DNA of 64,000 nt from JABAQJ01 sp046327745 (GCA_046327745.1 JAXLXV010000017.1:88072-152071); one strand, 5' to 3'. Shown: positions 17,844-27,026, numbered from the stretch's first letter. Made by a program: numbers and translations. The notes: generated by a model from the sequence alone, not told the origin.

Positions 17844-18638
17844 GGCAGAGACCGCTCGCTCAGGACCGGGCCCCGGGTTGACTCTGCCTTCGTACGCACT
17901 CGGGTTTGCGGCGCGCGAGCTAGAGGACCTCACGCGGCACGTGGACGGGATGACGTTCGTGAGCGTGTCCACCTTGGTGACGTAAATCGTCTTCAGGTAC
18001 TTCCGTGGTTTCGCCGCAGCCACCGGCTTCTTGCCAGGCTTCGCCTGCGTCGCAACTGCCGGATCCGCCGGCTTAACCACCGAGGCGGTAAACACCGCGT
18101 ACACCGGCGTATTCACGCCGCGCACGATGAATCGCATGCGCTCAATCATCAGGTAGCGCGCTTCTGTTGTGGCTTCCACGTGGTACTGCGTGCTGTCGCC
18201 GCACGGCACAAAGAAGTCGCCGGAATCGCTCAGGGCGTACAACCCGCGCAATCGCTTGGGAGGCTCTTCTTCTGTGAGCGCCACATGTCGGCGCGGCGAT
18301 ACGAGTTTGAAAAATTCACCCACACGACGGCGAAACGACTTTTCCTCTTTCTCGCCGCCCGGTCCAGTGTCTGAGCGACGCGATAGCGGAGTGTTGTTCG
18401 TGGTACCCTTGCCTGGCCCACCCTTGGGAAGCGAGACCCCCTTGTTCTTGCTTGAATAGGCCTCCGTCACTGCCTGAATCTGAGCCGACGCCTGCTTCTC
18501 CTTTCGATCCCCCTTGTCCAGTCGACCAATGCCGCAGGCCGACACAAACGTCACCGCCGCCGCCACATAGCCCAAGCGCCACAACCCGCCCTCGCGGAGC
18601 GCTCTCGAAACCTCACTTTGCGACTGACGTGCCGTCAT
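17799..18638 (-). CDS. Lipoprotein of unknown function
   Basis: A 279-residue protein with a hydrophobic N-terminal segment and lipobox VSAC (about residue 35). The following region is low-complexity and charged (KGDRKEKQASAQ, GPGKGTTNNTP), then a more ordered part (LRGLYALSDSGDFFVPCGDSTQYHVEATTEARYLMIERMRFIV) that may form a small beta domain. A Lys/Ala/Pro linker follows. I recognise no family with confidence; the ordered segment, with a conserved-looking F-V-P-C-G, could resemble COG3650-type membrane-associated domains. Its last 15 codons overlap the VanZ gene's 3' end on the other strand, so the C-terminus may be variable. Confidence 0.6.
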   Translation of the reverse strand: MTARQSQSEVSRALREGGLWRLGYVAAAVTFVSACGIGRLDKGDRKEKQASAQIQAVTEAYSSKNKGVSLPKGGPGKGTTNNTPLSRRSDTGPGGEKEEKSFRRRVGEFFKLVSPRRHVALTEEEPPKRLRGLYALSDSGDFFVPCGDSTQYHVEATTEARYLMIERMRFIVRGVNTPVYAVFTASVVKPADPAVATQAKPGKKPVAAAKPRKYLKTIYVTKVDTLTNVIPSTCRVRSSSSRAANPSAYEGRVNPGPGPERAVSALEFSGRGILLSRFL

Positions 18639-18844
18639 GACGTGCCTCAGGATCTCAACTTGATCACTGGCTGGGGGCCCTCAAATGAACGTCAACCCCG
18701 CTAGCCGCTGGCAATTACGTAAGCTAGTACCTCGGTGAGGTCCTTCACATCCCTGTCGCGTCGACGCGGCACCAATCCCACACCGCCGCCCGGCCTTCAC
18801 GCAACATGCGAACCTCTGCCCACTTACGACGACTGGGGAATGAA

Positions 18845-18873
18845 TTGAGTCTCTATTTCCTTGCCTGTAGATT
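18845..18873 (+). promoter_or_regulatory. Putative promoter of the oxidoreductase-DUF885-SBP operon
   Basis: TTGAGT (18845-18850), a 17-bp spacer and TAGATT (18868-18873), each 4/6 to consensus, sit in a locally A/T-rich patch 68 bases before the GTG start at 18942. The gap 18639-18941 otherwise holds no gene or clear repeat that I can support. Confidence 0.4.
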
Positions 18874-18941
18874 GGCCCCCCCACCGCCCTTCGCCGTCGT
18901 GCACCCCACCAGCAGCGGGCGGACACCCCTCTGAGCTCACC

Positions 18942-20090
18942 GTGACCACATCCTCCAAGAAGATCCGCGTTGGCGTCCTTGGCGCAGGCGCATGGGCCAA
19001 CTTTGCGCACATCCCCGGCTTTCAGCGCGATTCCCGATGCGAGGTGGTGGCCATCGCCGACCCTCAACGCGCCCTGGCGGATGAGGCCGCGAAGCGCTTC
19101 GGCATCCCGTCGGTCTACTACACCCACGAGGAGTTGATCGGGCGAGCAGACATCGATTTAGTCGATGTCTGCACGCCGTCGGCCACGCACTTTGATTTAG
19201 CCTGGCAGGCACTCAGCGCCGGCAAGCACGTGCTCTGCGAAAAGCCGGTTGCCTTCGACTATCGCGAAACGCTGCGCGCCCACGCCCTCGCCAAGTCGCG
19301 CCGCCTCAAGACGAAACTCGGCTTCACGTTTCGTTATGCACCGGCGATGCGCTACATGAAGCACCTGATCGACCAGGGATACATCGGGGAGCCATACATC
19401 TTCAACGGCTACGAACAGAACTCGCAGTGGCTGGATCCCTCCAACCCGCTACGCCAGGTGGACGTGAATGCGGACCATTCGGTGTTGCAGGTGTCGTCGT
19501 TGGAGGGGTACGGCGCGCCGATCATCGACATCGGCATGTGGATGGTGGGCAGCCAGTACAAGGAAGTCGTGGGCACCATGCGCAACTTCATTCCCGAGCG
19601 CATGGTGCGCGGTTTCCCGGCGCCCATGCGGATGAATATCGATGACGGCGACATTTTCATCGGCGAATTCGCCAACGGCGCGTTAGGCAGTGTGCAGACG
19701 AGCTTTGTGACCGTCGGGAATTATCCGGGAATCGAGGCCCGCGTCTACGGACGAGAGGGCGCCTTGATTTGCCGGCTGGTCGAAGAGTTCGGCATCTGCG
19801 AGGTGTTGCGCGGTGCCAAGCCAGACGCTGTCGAGTTCGTCCCGATCGAGGTCCCGGCGGAGTTTTATCCCCCCGGTGGCAGCCCCCGTGAGAGCTGGCG
19901 AACACTGTTCTACGCGAACCTGGTGTCGTCCTTTGTCGGCGAGGTGCTCAGCGACCAGGACAACGCGCAAGGCGACTTTCTCGACGGAGCGCGCGTGCAG
20001 GAAGTCATCAACGCTGTCGAACAGTCGTTCCGCGAGCGGCGCTGGGTGTCACTGCCGCTGGACACCGCCGCCCCGACCGCACGCGCATGA
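18942..20090 (+). CDS. Gfo/Idh/MocA-family oxidoreductase
   Basis: An NAD(P)-dependent dehydrogenase of 382 residues, usually acting on sugars, inositols or related polyols. The N-terminal Rossmann motif is VGVLGAGAWANFAHIPGF with VVAIADP ending beta-2. The family's catalytic Lys lies in CEKPVAFD. The C-terminal alpha/beta domain (from about residue 125) contains FTFRYAPAMRYMKHLI and the GAPIIDIGMWMVGSQY helix with the usual D-x-G-x-H/W position. GTG at 18942 starts the protein nine residues before the Rossmann strand; the frame extends to 18861 but without a better ribosome site. The stop overlaps the next gene's ATG (ATGA). Linked to a DUF885 protein and a peptide/oligosaccharide-type binding protein, it may act in catabolism of an imported compound. 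Confidence 0.9.
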   Translation: MTTSSKKIRVGVLGAGAWANFAHIPGFQRDSRCEVVAIADPQRALADEAAKRFGIPSVYYTHEELIGRADIDLVDVCTPSATHFDLAWQALSAGKHVLCEKPVAFDYRETLRAHALAKSRRLKTKLGFTFRYAPAMRYMKHLIDQGYIGEPYIFNGYEQNSQWLDPSNPLRQVDVNADHSVLQVSSLEGYGAPIIDIGMWMVGSQYKEVVGTMRNFIPERMVRGFPAPMRMNIDDGDIFIGEFANGALGSVQTSFVTVGNYPGIEARVYGREGALICRLVEEFGICEVLRGAKPDAVEFVPIEVPAEFYPPGGSPRESWRTLFYANLVSSFVGEVLSDQDNAQGDFLDGARVQEVINAVEQSFRERRWVSLPLDTAAPTARA

Positions 20091-21823
20091 GTGCCCCGGC
20101 GGGACAGTCGACGCCGGACGACGCGCTGCGCCGTGCGATGGACGCGTTCTTTGCGTCGTACTACCGCCTTCGGCCAGTCAATGCGACCTTCACGGGCATC
20201 CACACGCACGATGGTGCGTATCCCGACTGGTCCCCGGCGGGCGTGGAACAAGCCCGCGGCGAGATGCGCGGACTGCGCGACCGGCTGGCACAAGCCGCGG
20301 GGCCAGCGTTAGGCACTCTTGGCTCTGGCTCGACCCCCGAGTGGCCGCTTATTGACGCGACGCTCGCCGACGCCTTCCTGGAAATCCAGCTGCGCGAACT
20401 CGGCGGATTTCACATGCAGCGCGGCAACCCATCCCTTGCCATCGGCGAAGCGGCCTTTGGGCTGATCAGCCTGATCATTCGACCATACGCTCCGGCCGTT
20501 GAGCGCGCGGAGTCCTTAGCCGCTCGACTGCGCGCGTTACCACTTTTTCTTGAAGGGGCGCAGGCCTCCCTGTCCTCGACACCGCTTCGACCAGCGTGGT
20601 GTGACAAGGCCCAGCGCGAACTCGAGGGCCTGCGTCTGCTGCTGGCTGGTGGCCTGCGTCGCTGGGTTGCCATCCACTTGCCTGACGGGCAAGCGGCGAA
20701 CCGCATCCTGGGTGCCACCGAACCCGCGACCGCGGCGGTTGACCGATTTGCGTTGTGGCTGGCCCAAGCGCCGAGAGACACCTCGGCAAATTACGGATGC
20801 GGTCGCGAAATGCTGTCCCTGCTGTTGAGCCGTGGACACTGGTATCGCGGCGACCTGGATGCCTGGCGCTTGGCACTACGAGCGCAGCTTGCGGAAGAAC
20901 AGGGCCGCCTGGCAGACCGCGCACACCACGAGCATGCCGATGGATGGGCGGGTGTCCAGGCCGAACTCGCCCAGCGCCACCCGGGTCCCGACAGCTACTA
21001 CGACGCCTTCGCTCGCACGTGGCAGGACTGTCATGCACTGGCGGCAGCACGCGACGTGGTCAGTTGGCCCGACTACCCGATTCGTTACGTGCCAATCCCC
21101 GAGTGGACGCGCGAGGCGGCCCCCTTTCTCTACTACCTGTACTATCGCTCGCCGGCCGCCTTCGACCAGGTGCAACCCGTGGAGTACGTGGTCACCCCGA
21201 TCGAGTCAATACACACGGACGACGCCAAGCTCCGGCACCTGCGCTCCTGGAACGACTCGGTGATCAAGCTCAATCATGTCGTGCACCACGGCGCCATTGG
21301 GCATCACGTGCAGAATTGGTACGCGTATCGCGCGCCCTCGCGCATCGGCCAGGTGGCCGCCATCGACTGCGCCGCCCGCATCGGGATGTTTTGTGGCGGG
21401 ACCATGGCCGAGGGGTGGGCCTGCTATGCGACGGACCTGATGGACGAAATCGGATTCCTCACGCCGTACGAGTCCGTAGCCGAGCAACATACGCGCGTTC
21501 GCATGTTGGCCCGCGCCATCGTGGACCTCGAGCTTCACGGCGGACAGATGTCGCTCGCCGACGCTGAGGCATTTTATGGCGCCGAAGTCGGCATGCCGGC
21601 AGAGGTCGCCCGCGGCGAGGCGGTCAAGAACAGCATGTTTCCGGGAACGGCGTCCATGTACTGGCTGGGCACGCAAGGCATTCACGATCTGCGGGGTGCC
21701 ATCGCTCGCCAGGTGGGCGCTGAGAAGTTCTCGCTCCGTGGCTTCCACGACGCGCTCCTGTCCATGGGCTCGATTCCGGTCGCCGTATCCGCCGAACTCC
21801 TCCTACGTCAGGGCCTGTCATGA
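20087..21823 (+). CDS. DUF885-family protein, metallopeptidase-like with altered motif
   Basis: A 578-residue protein of the DUF885 family, usually annotated as putative zinc metallopeptidases. The family-typical start (FFASYYRLRPVNATFTGIHTHDGAYPDWSPAG), the C-terminal EGWACYATDLMDEIGF and the closing segment are all present. The expected metal motif HEAIPGHxxQ reads HHGAIGHHVQN here, so the catalytic Glu position is His. That suggests either a distinct subfamily or a different chemistry. No signal peptide, so probably cytoplasmic. Its start and stop overlap the neighbouring genes by four bases each (ATGA), showing a coupled operon with the oxidoreductase and the binding protein. Confidence 0.85.
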   Translation: MSAPAGQSTPDDALRRAMDAFFASYYRLRPVNATFTGIHTHDGAYPDWSPAGVEQARGEMRGLRDRLAQAAGPALGTLGSGSTPEWPLIDATLADAFLEIQLRELGGFHMQRGNPSLAIGEAAFGLISLIIRPYAPAVERAESLAARLRALPLFLEGAQASLSSTPLRPAWCDKAQRELEGLRLLLAGGLRRWVAIHLPDGQAANRILGATEPATAAVDRFALWLAQAPRDTSANYGCGREMLSLLLSRGHWYRGDLDAWRLALRAQLAEEQGRLADRAHHEHADGWAGVQAELAQRHPGPDSYYDAFARTWQDCHALAAARDVVSWPDYPIRYVPIPEWTREAAPFLYYLYYRSPAAFDQVQPVEYVVTPIESIHTDDAKLRHLRSWNDSVIKLNHVVHHGAIGHHVQNWYAYRAPSRIGQVAAIDCAARIGMFCGGTMAEGWACYATDLMDEIGFLTPYESVAEQHTRVRMLARAIVDLELHGGQMSLADAEAFYGAEVGMPAEVARGEAVKNSMFPGTASMYWLGTQGIHDLRGAIARQVGAEKFSLRGFHDALLSMGSIPVAVSAELLLRQGLS

Positions 21824-23463
21824 CGCGTCGTGTCGGTCGATCCATGTCCCTAAGCTGGCGCACGCTGCGCCGACGCGCGGTGCACGCACTCGCGTTAGGC
21901 ATCGCGGTGTCCTGCCGTGGCGGCGGCACCACCGGCAATGCCCCATCCAACGAACTGTTGGTCGTCGGTTACGACCGCGAGCCGGACACGCTGAACCGCT
22001 TTTCCACACACATCCTTGAGGACGTCCAGACCTGCGTGGTGGAAGGACTAACCACGACGGACGAGAAGATGAACGTCATCCCGTGGCTGGCGCAGGAGGT
22101 GCCCTCGCCTGAGAACGGGGGCGTGAAGGTGCGCGCCGACGGCGGCATGGACGTCACCTGGCGCCTGCGCCCTGGCATCCGCTGGCACGACGGCGTGCCC
22201 TTCACCGCGGCCGACGTGAAATTCACCGTGGATGCCATCAACAGCCCGAGCTACAACCCGGAGAGCACCGATGGCTTCGACCGCATCACGTCGGTGGATA
22301 CGCCGGACTCGCTCACCGCGATCGTGCACTATAAGGAAGTCTACGCCCCGTACGCGATCCAGTTCATCCGCGGCGCCCTGCCGAAGCATGTGCTGGAAGG
22401 GCGGGACATCGATCGCGCCAGTGACTACAATCGCAACCCGTTAGGCACTGGCCCGTATCACGTGAAGGAATGGAAGACCGGCGAATACATCCTGCTGGAG
22501 AAAGTGCCGAACTACTGGCGCGGTGCAGAGTATCCGAAGATCCGGAACATCCTGTTCAAGTTTGTCAGCAACACCAACACGCGGATCAACCAGTTGAAGG
22601 CCGGGGAGGTGCATGTGGTTGCCCTGGTACCCTGGGACAAGTACCGGGAACTGGCCGGCGTGTCCGGCCTCACCATCCACCGGGTGATGGGAAATTCCTA
22701 CGAGCATGTCACGCTGAACGAACGGCAGGTGGAGGCCTTCAAGGACGTTCGTGTCCGTCGTGCGTTGCTCATGGCCACGGATCGCGCATTGATCGCCAAG
22801 ACGATTCTCGATGGACTCGCCCCGGTCGCCAACGGTGCCATCCAGCCACTGTCGTGGGCCTATACCGATCAAGTGCGTTCCTACCCGTACGACGTCGCCA
22901 GTGCCAAGGCCATGCTCGATTCCGCAGGGTGGATCGATACGAACGGAGATGGTATCCGCGAGAAAGGCGGCAAGCCACTGGCGTTCACACTCATGACACA
23001 GGCGGGATTTGCCGTGCGTGAGAATGTGTCACAGGCGCTGCAGCGGCAGTGGCGCGACGTGGGCGTTGACGCCCGCATTCAGCTGGTGGACGGCACGGCG
23101 ATCAGCAACCTGTGGTTTGAGGGAAAGTTCGACGCCATGCTGCACTGGTGGCATATGCCTTCAGACCCCGAGCTGGTCACGTTCTTCGCGAAGGACAAAA
23201 CACCTCCCGCCGGGCGCAACATCAACTACCTCCAAGACGACTCGCTGACGAACCTTGCGTACGCGGCGGATCGCACGGTCGATCAGGATAAACGAAAGAA
23301 GCTCCTGGTCGCGGCGCAGCAGCGACTGGCCGAGCTGGTGCCGGAGTTGCCCCTGTACAACGTGACTCGGCTAGACGCTGTTCCCACCACACTCCAGAAC
23401 TTCAAGGGGAACCCCACGAACACGGGGATTTTCTGGAATGTGTATGAGTGGGAGGTGAAGTAG
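21820..23463 (+). CDS. Peptide/nickel-type ABC transporter substrate-binding lipoprotein (SBP family 5)
   Basis: A 547-residue periplasmic binding lipoprotein. A basic N-terminus and hydrophobic stretch end in AVSC, a plausible lipobox. Family 5 signatures follow: VVGYDREPDTLNRF, GLTTTDEKMNVIPWLAQ, WRLRPGIRWHDGVPFTAADVKFT (the classic motif), and LNERQVEAFKDVRVRRALLMATDR. The ligand could be a peptide or oligosaccharide. It is the last gene of the coupled three-gene operon. It lacks adjacent permeases, but DppB/DppC-type permeases occur at 28302-30046 and could be its partners. No ATPase subunit is in the window. Confidence 0.9.
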   Translation: MTRRVGRSMSLSWRTLRRRAVHALALGIAVSCRGGGTTGNAPSNELLVVGYDREPDTLNRFSTHILEDVQTCVVEGLTTTDEKMNVIPWLAQEVPSPENGGVKVRADGGMDVTWRLRPGIRWHDGVPFTAADVKFTVDAINSPSYNPESTDGFDRITSVDTPDSLTAIVHYKEVYAPYAIQFIRGALPKHVLEGRDIDRASDYNRNPLGTGPYHVKEWKTGEYILLEKVPNYWRGAEYPKIRNILFKFVSNTNTRINQLKAGEVHVVALVPWDKYRELAGVSGLTIHRVMGNSYEHVTLNERQVEAFKDVRVRRALLMATDRALIAKTILDGLAPVANGAIQPLSWAYTDQVRSYPYDVASAKAMLDSAGWIDTNGDGIREKGGKPLAFTLMTQAGFAVRENVSQALQRQWRDVGVDARIQLVDGTAISNLWFEGKFDAMLHWWHMPSDPELVTFFAKDKTPPAGRNINYLQDDSLTNLAYAADRTVDQDKRKKLLVAAQQRLAELVPELPLYNVTRLDAVPTTLQNFKGNPTNTGIFWNVYEWEVK

Positions 23464-23473
23464 GGCGTCTGGC

Positions 23474-24013
23474 CTAGGTTGTGGCGGCGTTTTTCCCTGG
23501 ATTCGGCAGTACCAGGTCCTGAAGGAAGAAGGCCGCCAGCTCCGCTCGTCCGGCCAGCCCGGCCTTCTGGTAGGCGGTGGCTGCGTGCTGCCGCACGGTG
23601 CGCTCGCTGCGCCCGGTTCGCGCAGCGATTTCCTTGTGGCCCAGCCCCTGAAGGAGCATAAGGGCGATCTCGCGCTCCGATGGCGTGAGCTCCCAGCTAT
23701 GGAATTGCTGGTCAATAGCGCGCCCCATCCCTTCCAAGGCCTTTTGGGCGCTTGCACGCCATTCATCGCGTTCGCGAGAGCGCACCGTGAGCACGGCTTC
23801 CGCCTCATGCAACCGGTTCGTCGTGTCCCGCCAGCCGCGGAACATCAGGACCGCGAACACGATGCTGATCAGCATCAGCCCGACCTCAAATCCAACGTGC
23901 AGGGACCACCACGTGGTCGGTCGGTCGAAGGCGAGATCGGTTGCGCCTCCCGCGACGACCAACAGGAAGAAAATCACCAACCCCGCTTGCAGCTTCGGAT
24001 GCTCCGTTTCCAT
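23474..24013 (-). CDS. Membrane-anchored LuxR-family regulator
   Basis: A 179-residue protein with two N-terminal membrane segments (LQAGLVIFFLLVVAGGATDLAF and VGFEVGLMLISIVFAVLMF). A coiled-coil-like linker (RLHEAEAVLTVRSRERDEW) leads to a C-terminal LuxR helix-turn-helix: LTPSEREIALMLLQGLGHKEIAARTGRSERTVRQHAATAYQKAGLAGRAELAAFFLQ. The usual TPSERE and E-I-A-x-R-x-x-x-S-x-x-T-V residues are intact. There is no receiver domain, so the membrane part is probably the sensor. ATG 24013 is favoured since upstream codons are not signal-like; the frame is open to 24070. It converges on the ABC binding-protein gene ten bases away and diverges from the DUF2231 gene, a possible target. Confidence 0.85.
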   Translation of the reverse strand: METEHPKLQAGLVIFFLLVVAGGATDLAFDRPTTWWSLHVGFEVGLMLISIVFAVLMFRGWRDTTNRLHEAEAVLTVRSRERDEWRASAQKALEGMGRAIDQQFHSWELTPSEREIALMLLQGLGHKEIAARTGRSERTVRQHAATAYQKAGLAGRAELAAFFLQDLVLPNPGKNAATT

Positions 24014-24160
24014 GCCGCAATCTGGTGAGAGTTGCACCTCAAATGGCATCCGACAAATGCCGTAGAACACTTGTAGAGCCTAACCGCGACCATTGTCGGA
24101 TGGAATACGGTCCGGTGGGCGGCGATTCTGGCAGTGAACCTTCACCTGCTGGAGATACCT

Positions 24161-24745
24161 ATGCTTCCGAATCCACTACATGCAGCCATTGTCCACTTCC
24201 CTGTGGTGTTGGCGGTCCTCCTACCGTTGGTGGCCGTCGGCGCGCTGATCGCCATCCGGCGCGGCAGCAGGCCGTTCACCGCCTGGGGCCTGACCTCAAT
24301 GGTCGCTACCGCGCTGCTGCTCTCCTCCTGGGCGGCGCTAGAGACAGGGGAAGCTGAAGAAGAAACCGTGGAGGACGTTGTTTCAGAGCGCGTCATCGGC
24401 GGCCATGAGGAAGCCGCTCAATTCTTCACGACGGTGGCTGGTGGTGTCCTCTTGCTCACCGTGGCAGGTCTGGCCAACGGAAAGTTGGGGGCCGGCGCGC
24501 GGCTGGCCGCGACGATTGGAACCTTTGCGGTGGTTGCAGCTGGGGTAAAAGTCGGTCACTCCGGTGGTCAGCTCGTCTACAAGTATGGTGCTGGTGCCGC
24601 CTACGCCGATGCCAACCCCGCGGCCGGCATGGTGGATACCCCTGAGACGGACCGCAACGCCGCAACGCCAGACGCAACGCCGCAAATCAAGGAAGGAGCG
24701 GAGCGGGGAGCGCGGGGTGGCGACAACGACACGGACGACCGGTAG
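24161..24745 (+). CDS. DUF2231-type membrane protein
   Basis: A 194-residue membrane protein starting MLPNPLHAAIVHFPV, the characteristic L-H-x-A-x-V-H-F-P opening of the DUF2231 family (haem or redox-linked membrane proteins of unknown role). Four hydrophobic segments follow, with a conserved His pair pattern (GGHEEAAQFFTTVAGG, KVGHSGGQLVYKYG) that could ligate a metal or haem. The C-terminal 45 residues are polar, acidic and Thr/Asp-rich. ATG 24161 has GGAG eight bases upstream, hence preferred over the upstream GTG-type codon at 24134. It diverges from the LuxR gene and converges on the GMC oxidoreductase gene across a hairpin. Confidence 0.8.
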   Translation: MLPNPLHAAIVHFPVVLAVLLPLVAVGALIAIRRGSRPFTAWGLTSMVATALLLSSWAALETGEAEEETVEDVVSERVIGGHEEAAQFFTTVAGGVLLLTVAGLANGKLGAGARLAATIGTFAVVAAGVKVGHSGGQLVYKYGAGAAYADANPAAGMVDTPETDRNAATPDATPQIKEGAERGARGGDNDTDDR

Positions 24746-24753
24746 CCGACGGC

Positions 24754-24783
24754 GGGGAGCGGGCGTTAGGCGCCCAGCTCCCC
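24754..24783. terminator. Shared terminator-like hairpin between convergent genes
   Basis: GGGGAGC-GGGCG (24754-24765) pairs with CGCCC-(A bulge)-GCTCCCC (24771-24783) around loop TTAGG. It lies between the DUF2231 stop and the 3' end of the convergent GMC gene. No T-run follows, so efficiency is uncertain. Confidence 0.5.
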
Positions 24784-26430
24784 GCGCTTCACCGCTGCTG
24801 CGATCTGGTCTGCGGCGCGGAAGGCCAGTGCCTGAATCGTCATGGTGGGCTGGCCGCGCCCCGACGTCACGAAGCTCGAACCGTCCACGATGAACAGGTT
24901 TGGAACATCGTGGGCTCGGTGGCCGGCATTCACCACGGAACGTCGCGGGTCGTTGCCCATGCGGCACGTCCCAAGCAGGTGAAATCCCGCGCCTGGATCA
25001 TCGGAGATCGGCAGCAGCACCGACGACTTGGCGCCGGCCGCGTCCAGCATTTCCTTGGTCCGATCACCCATGTACTTCTCCAACCGCACGTCGTTCTCGT
25101 GATCGCGATAGGTCACGCGAATCGCCGGCAGCCCCCACGCGTCCTTGACGTTCTCGTCTAGGGAGATGCCATTGTCCAGCACAGGGAGCGACGACGTGTG
25201 TCCAAATCCCGCCACCGTTCGTGTGAAACGTTCCTTCAGGGCGGCCCAGTATTCTCGTCCCCAAGAGGGCCGGTCCGGAAGGGACATGTTGGCGAACTCG
25301 ATCGGTGACACCGCGAAGCGGAAGTCGATGCCCCCGCCACCGGCGAGACCTAACGAGGGATCCAATTCGTAGTGCTCGTGCGAAATCATGGTGACCGGTG
25401 CTCCCTTGAATCCGTTCAAGGGATGCTCGAACTCCGCGATCACGTTCGCCCCGCCATTGAACATCAGTCGCTTGCCCACATACCCGCTGGAATTTGCCAA
25501 GCCATTGGGGAAAGCCTTGGACGCGGACATCAGCAGCAACCGCGGGGTCTCGGCGCCGTTCGCACAGAGAATAACGGCCCGCGCCTTTTGAAACACTTCC
25601 CTGCGTGAGGCATCGAAGTAGGTGACGCCCGTGACGCGTCCCCGATCATTCGTCTCGACTTTCCGCACATACGACAATGGCCGCACTTCGCATCGACCCG
25701 TGGCTTCGGCCTGCGGAATCATCGTAAACAGGGTGCTGGACTTGGCCCCCCACTCACATCCGAAGGAGTAGCACCATCCGCATTGATGACATGCCTCACG
25801 CCCCTGGTACGGGCGGGAAGGAATCGCCATGGGGGCAGGCTGTACACTCCATCCGAGTTTTTTTCCGCCCAGCTGCATCAGCACGCCGGCGCTGTTGACC
25901 GGCAAGGGGGGCAGCGGAAATGGACGGCTGCGGGGAGGATCCTTGGGATTCACCCCTGCCTGACCTGAGACGCCGATGTCCCATTCCACCTTCGAGTAGT
26001 ACGGCTCCAACTCCTCGTAGGAGATCGGCCAGTCATCCATGTCGGCGCCCGGCACGGCACCATGCGTCGAGAACTCGCGAAAATCGATGGGACGGAAGCG
26101 CCAGAAGTTGGCGGTGAAGTGAACCGTTCCGCCGCCGACCGCCACGCCGTACACCAGGTACGGGCGGGCCTTGGCTGCGTCGTTAGGTGTCTTTCGATGC
26201 GTGACGGGCTTGGTCTTCTGGTTCACCGACAACTTGTGATTCATCACGACTTCGATTTCGTCATGATGAAAGTCGGCGCGGCTGAACCGTGGGCCCTGCT
26301 CCAGGACTACGATGCGAAATCCGGCACGCGACAGCTCCCGTGCCACGACACCACCGGCCGCACCTGACCCCACCACCACAAAGTCGACGGTGTCGCTCGG
26401 CTGGAATCGCACGCTTGGTGAGGAATCCAT
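24766..26430 (-). CDS. GMC-family FAD oxidoreductase, gluconate 2-dehydrogenase large-subunit type
   Basis: A 554-residue flavoprotein that oxidises an alcohol or sugar acid. The N-terminal FAD motif is DFVVVGSGAAGGVVARELS with an acidic end to beta-2 (VLEQG). A Cys cluster, CHQCGWCYSFGCEWGAKS (mid-protein), is typical of the membrane-bound gluconate/2-keto-gluconate dehydrogenase group. The C-terminal GMC segment is FHLLGTCRMGNDP, then VVNAGHRAHDVPNLFIVDGS. It has no signal of its own; the small subunit encoded just upstream carries a twin-arginine signal and probably carries it out. Its start overlaps that gene's stop (TGATG). The usual cytochrome c third subunit is not adjacent; the diheme cytochrome at 4774 is a conceivable but unproven acceptor. 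Confidence 0.88.
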   Translation of the reverse strand: MDSSPSVRFQPSDTVDFVVVGSGAAGGVVARELSRAGFRIVVLEQGPRFSRADFHHDEIEVVMNHKLSVNQKTKPVTHRKTPNDAAKARPYLVYGVAVGGGTVHFTANFWRFRPIDFREFSTHGAVPGADMDDWPISYEELEPYYSKVEWDIGVSGQAGVNPKDPPRSRPFPLPPLPVNSAGVLMQLGGKKLGWSVQPAPMAIPSRPYQGREACHQCGWCYSFGCEWGAKSSTLFTMIPQAEATGRCEVRPLSYVRKVETNDRGRVTGVTYFDASRREVFQKARAVILCANGAETPRLLLMSASKAFPNGLANSSGYVGKRLMFNGGANVIAEFEHPLNGFKGAPVTMISHEHYELDPSLGLAGGGGIDFRFAVSPIEFANMSLPDRPSWGREYWAALKERFTRTVAGFGHTSSLPVLDNGISLDENVKDAWGLPAIRVTYRDHENDVRLEKYMGDRTKEMLDAAGAKSSVLLPISDDPGAGFHLLGTCRMGNDPRRSVVNAGHRAHDVPNLFIVDGSSFVTSGRGQPTMTIQALAFRAADQIAAAVKRGELGA

Positions 26431-27026
26431 CACTCGCCCTCCCGGCCTAACAGCTGTTGGCGAATCTCGGGGCGATCGTAATACCCAAACGGGGGTGCGT
26501 ACTCCATCGCCATCCCAAAACCGATGGCCCGCCAACCGACGTAATTCCGATTGCCTCCATAACTCGGCAGTGCGAACATGCCGGCGATCGTCGCCGACCG
26601 CACCGTCCCAAAGAACTCGGTGCCCTCCATGTCGTGCAGGATCGCGTCGCGCTGTTCGGGCGAGAGCTGGGCAAAGTTCGTGACGCCGGCATGCCGAGTG
26701 GACACCCGCTTGGCAAGATCAGCGAGGCCGTTTCGCACCGGACCCTGCAGGTCACGCGCGAACGTCACCAGTCCGCGATCTATGAAATAAAGGACGCCGG
26801 CTTCTTTCGCTCCCGGACCATCGTCCGAGGGGATGATGCGCTCGGCAATAGCTTCGACGACGCGCCCTTCGGCCGGTGTGAAGAAGCGGAGGGTGGGCGG
26901 GGCTTCGAGGTCTGGCCCCGCGTCGCTGTCCGCGGGAACACCCTCCCCCCGAGCGCCGAGCATCCACAGGGCGCCCACGGCGCCAAGACGCTGTACAAAA
27001 TCCCGACGAGACGAAGACTCGGTCAT
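26430..27026 (-). CDS. Gluconate 2-dehydrogenase subunit 3 family protein
   Basis: A 198-residue small subunit of a periplasmic FAD dehydrogenase. A twin-arginine signal (SSRRDFVQRLGAVGALWMLGA) starts the protein. The family features are the TPAEGRVVEAIAERIIPSDDGPGAKEAGVLYFIDRGL block and, near the C-terminus, GNRNYVGWRAIGFGMAMEYAPPFGYYDRPE. In known enzymes this subunit carries the catalytic large subunit through Tat and stays bound to it. ATG 27026 places RR nine residues in; the longer frame to 27116 has no signal-like start. It is translationally coupled to the large-subunit gene downstream (TGATG). Confidence 0.87.
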   Translation of the reverse strand: MTESSSRRDFVQRLGAVGALWMLGARGEGVPADSDAGPDLEAPPTLRFFTPAEGRVVEAIAERIIPSDDGPGAKEAGVLYFIDRGLVTFARDLQGPVRNGLADLAKRVSTRHAGVTNFAQLSPEQRDAILHDMEGTEFFGTVRSATIAGMFALPSYGGNRNYVGWRAIGFGMAMEYAPPFGYYDRPEIRQQLLGREGE

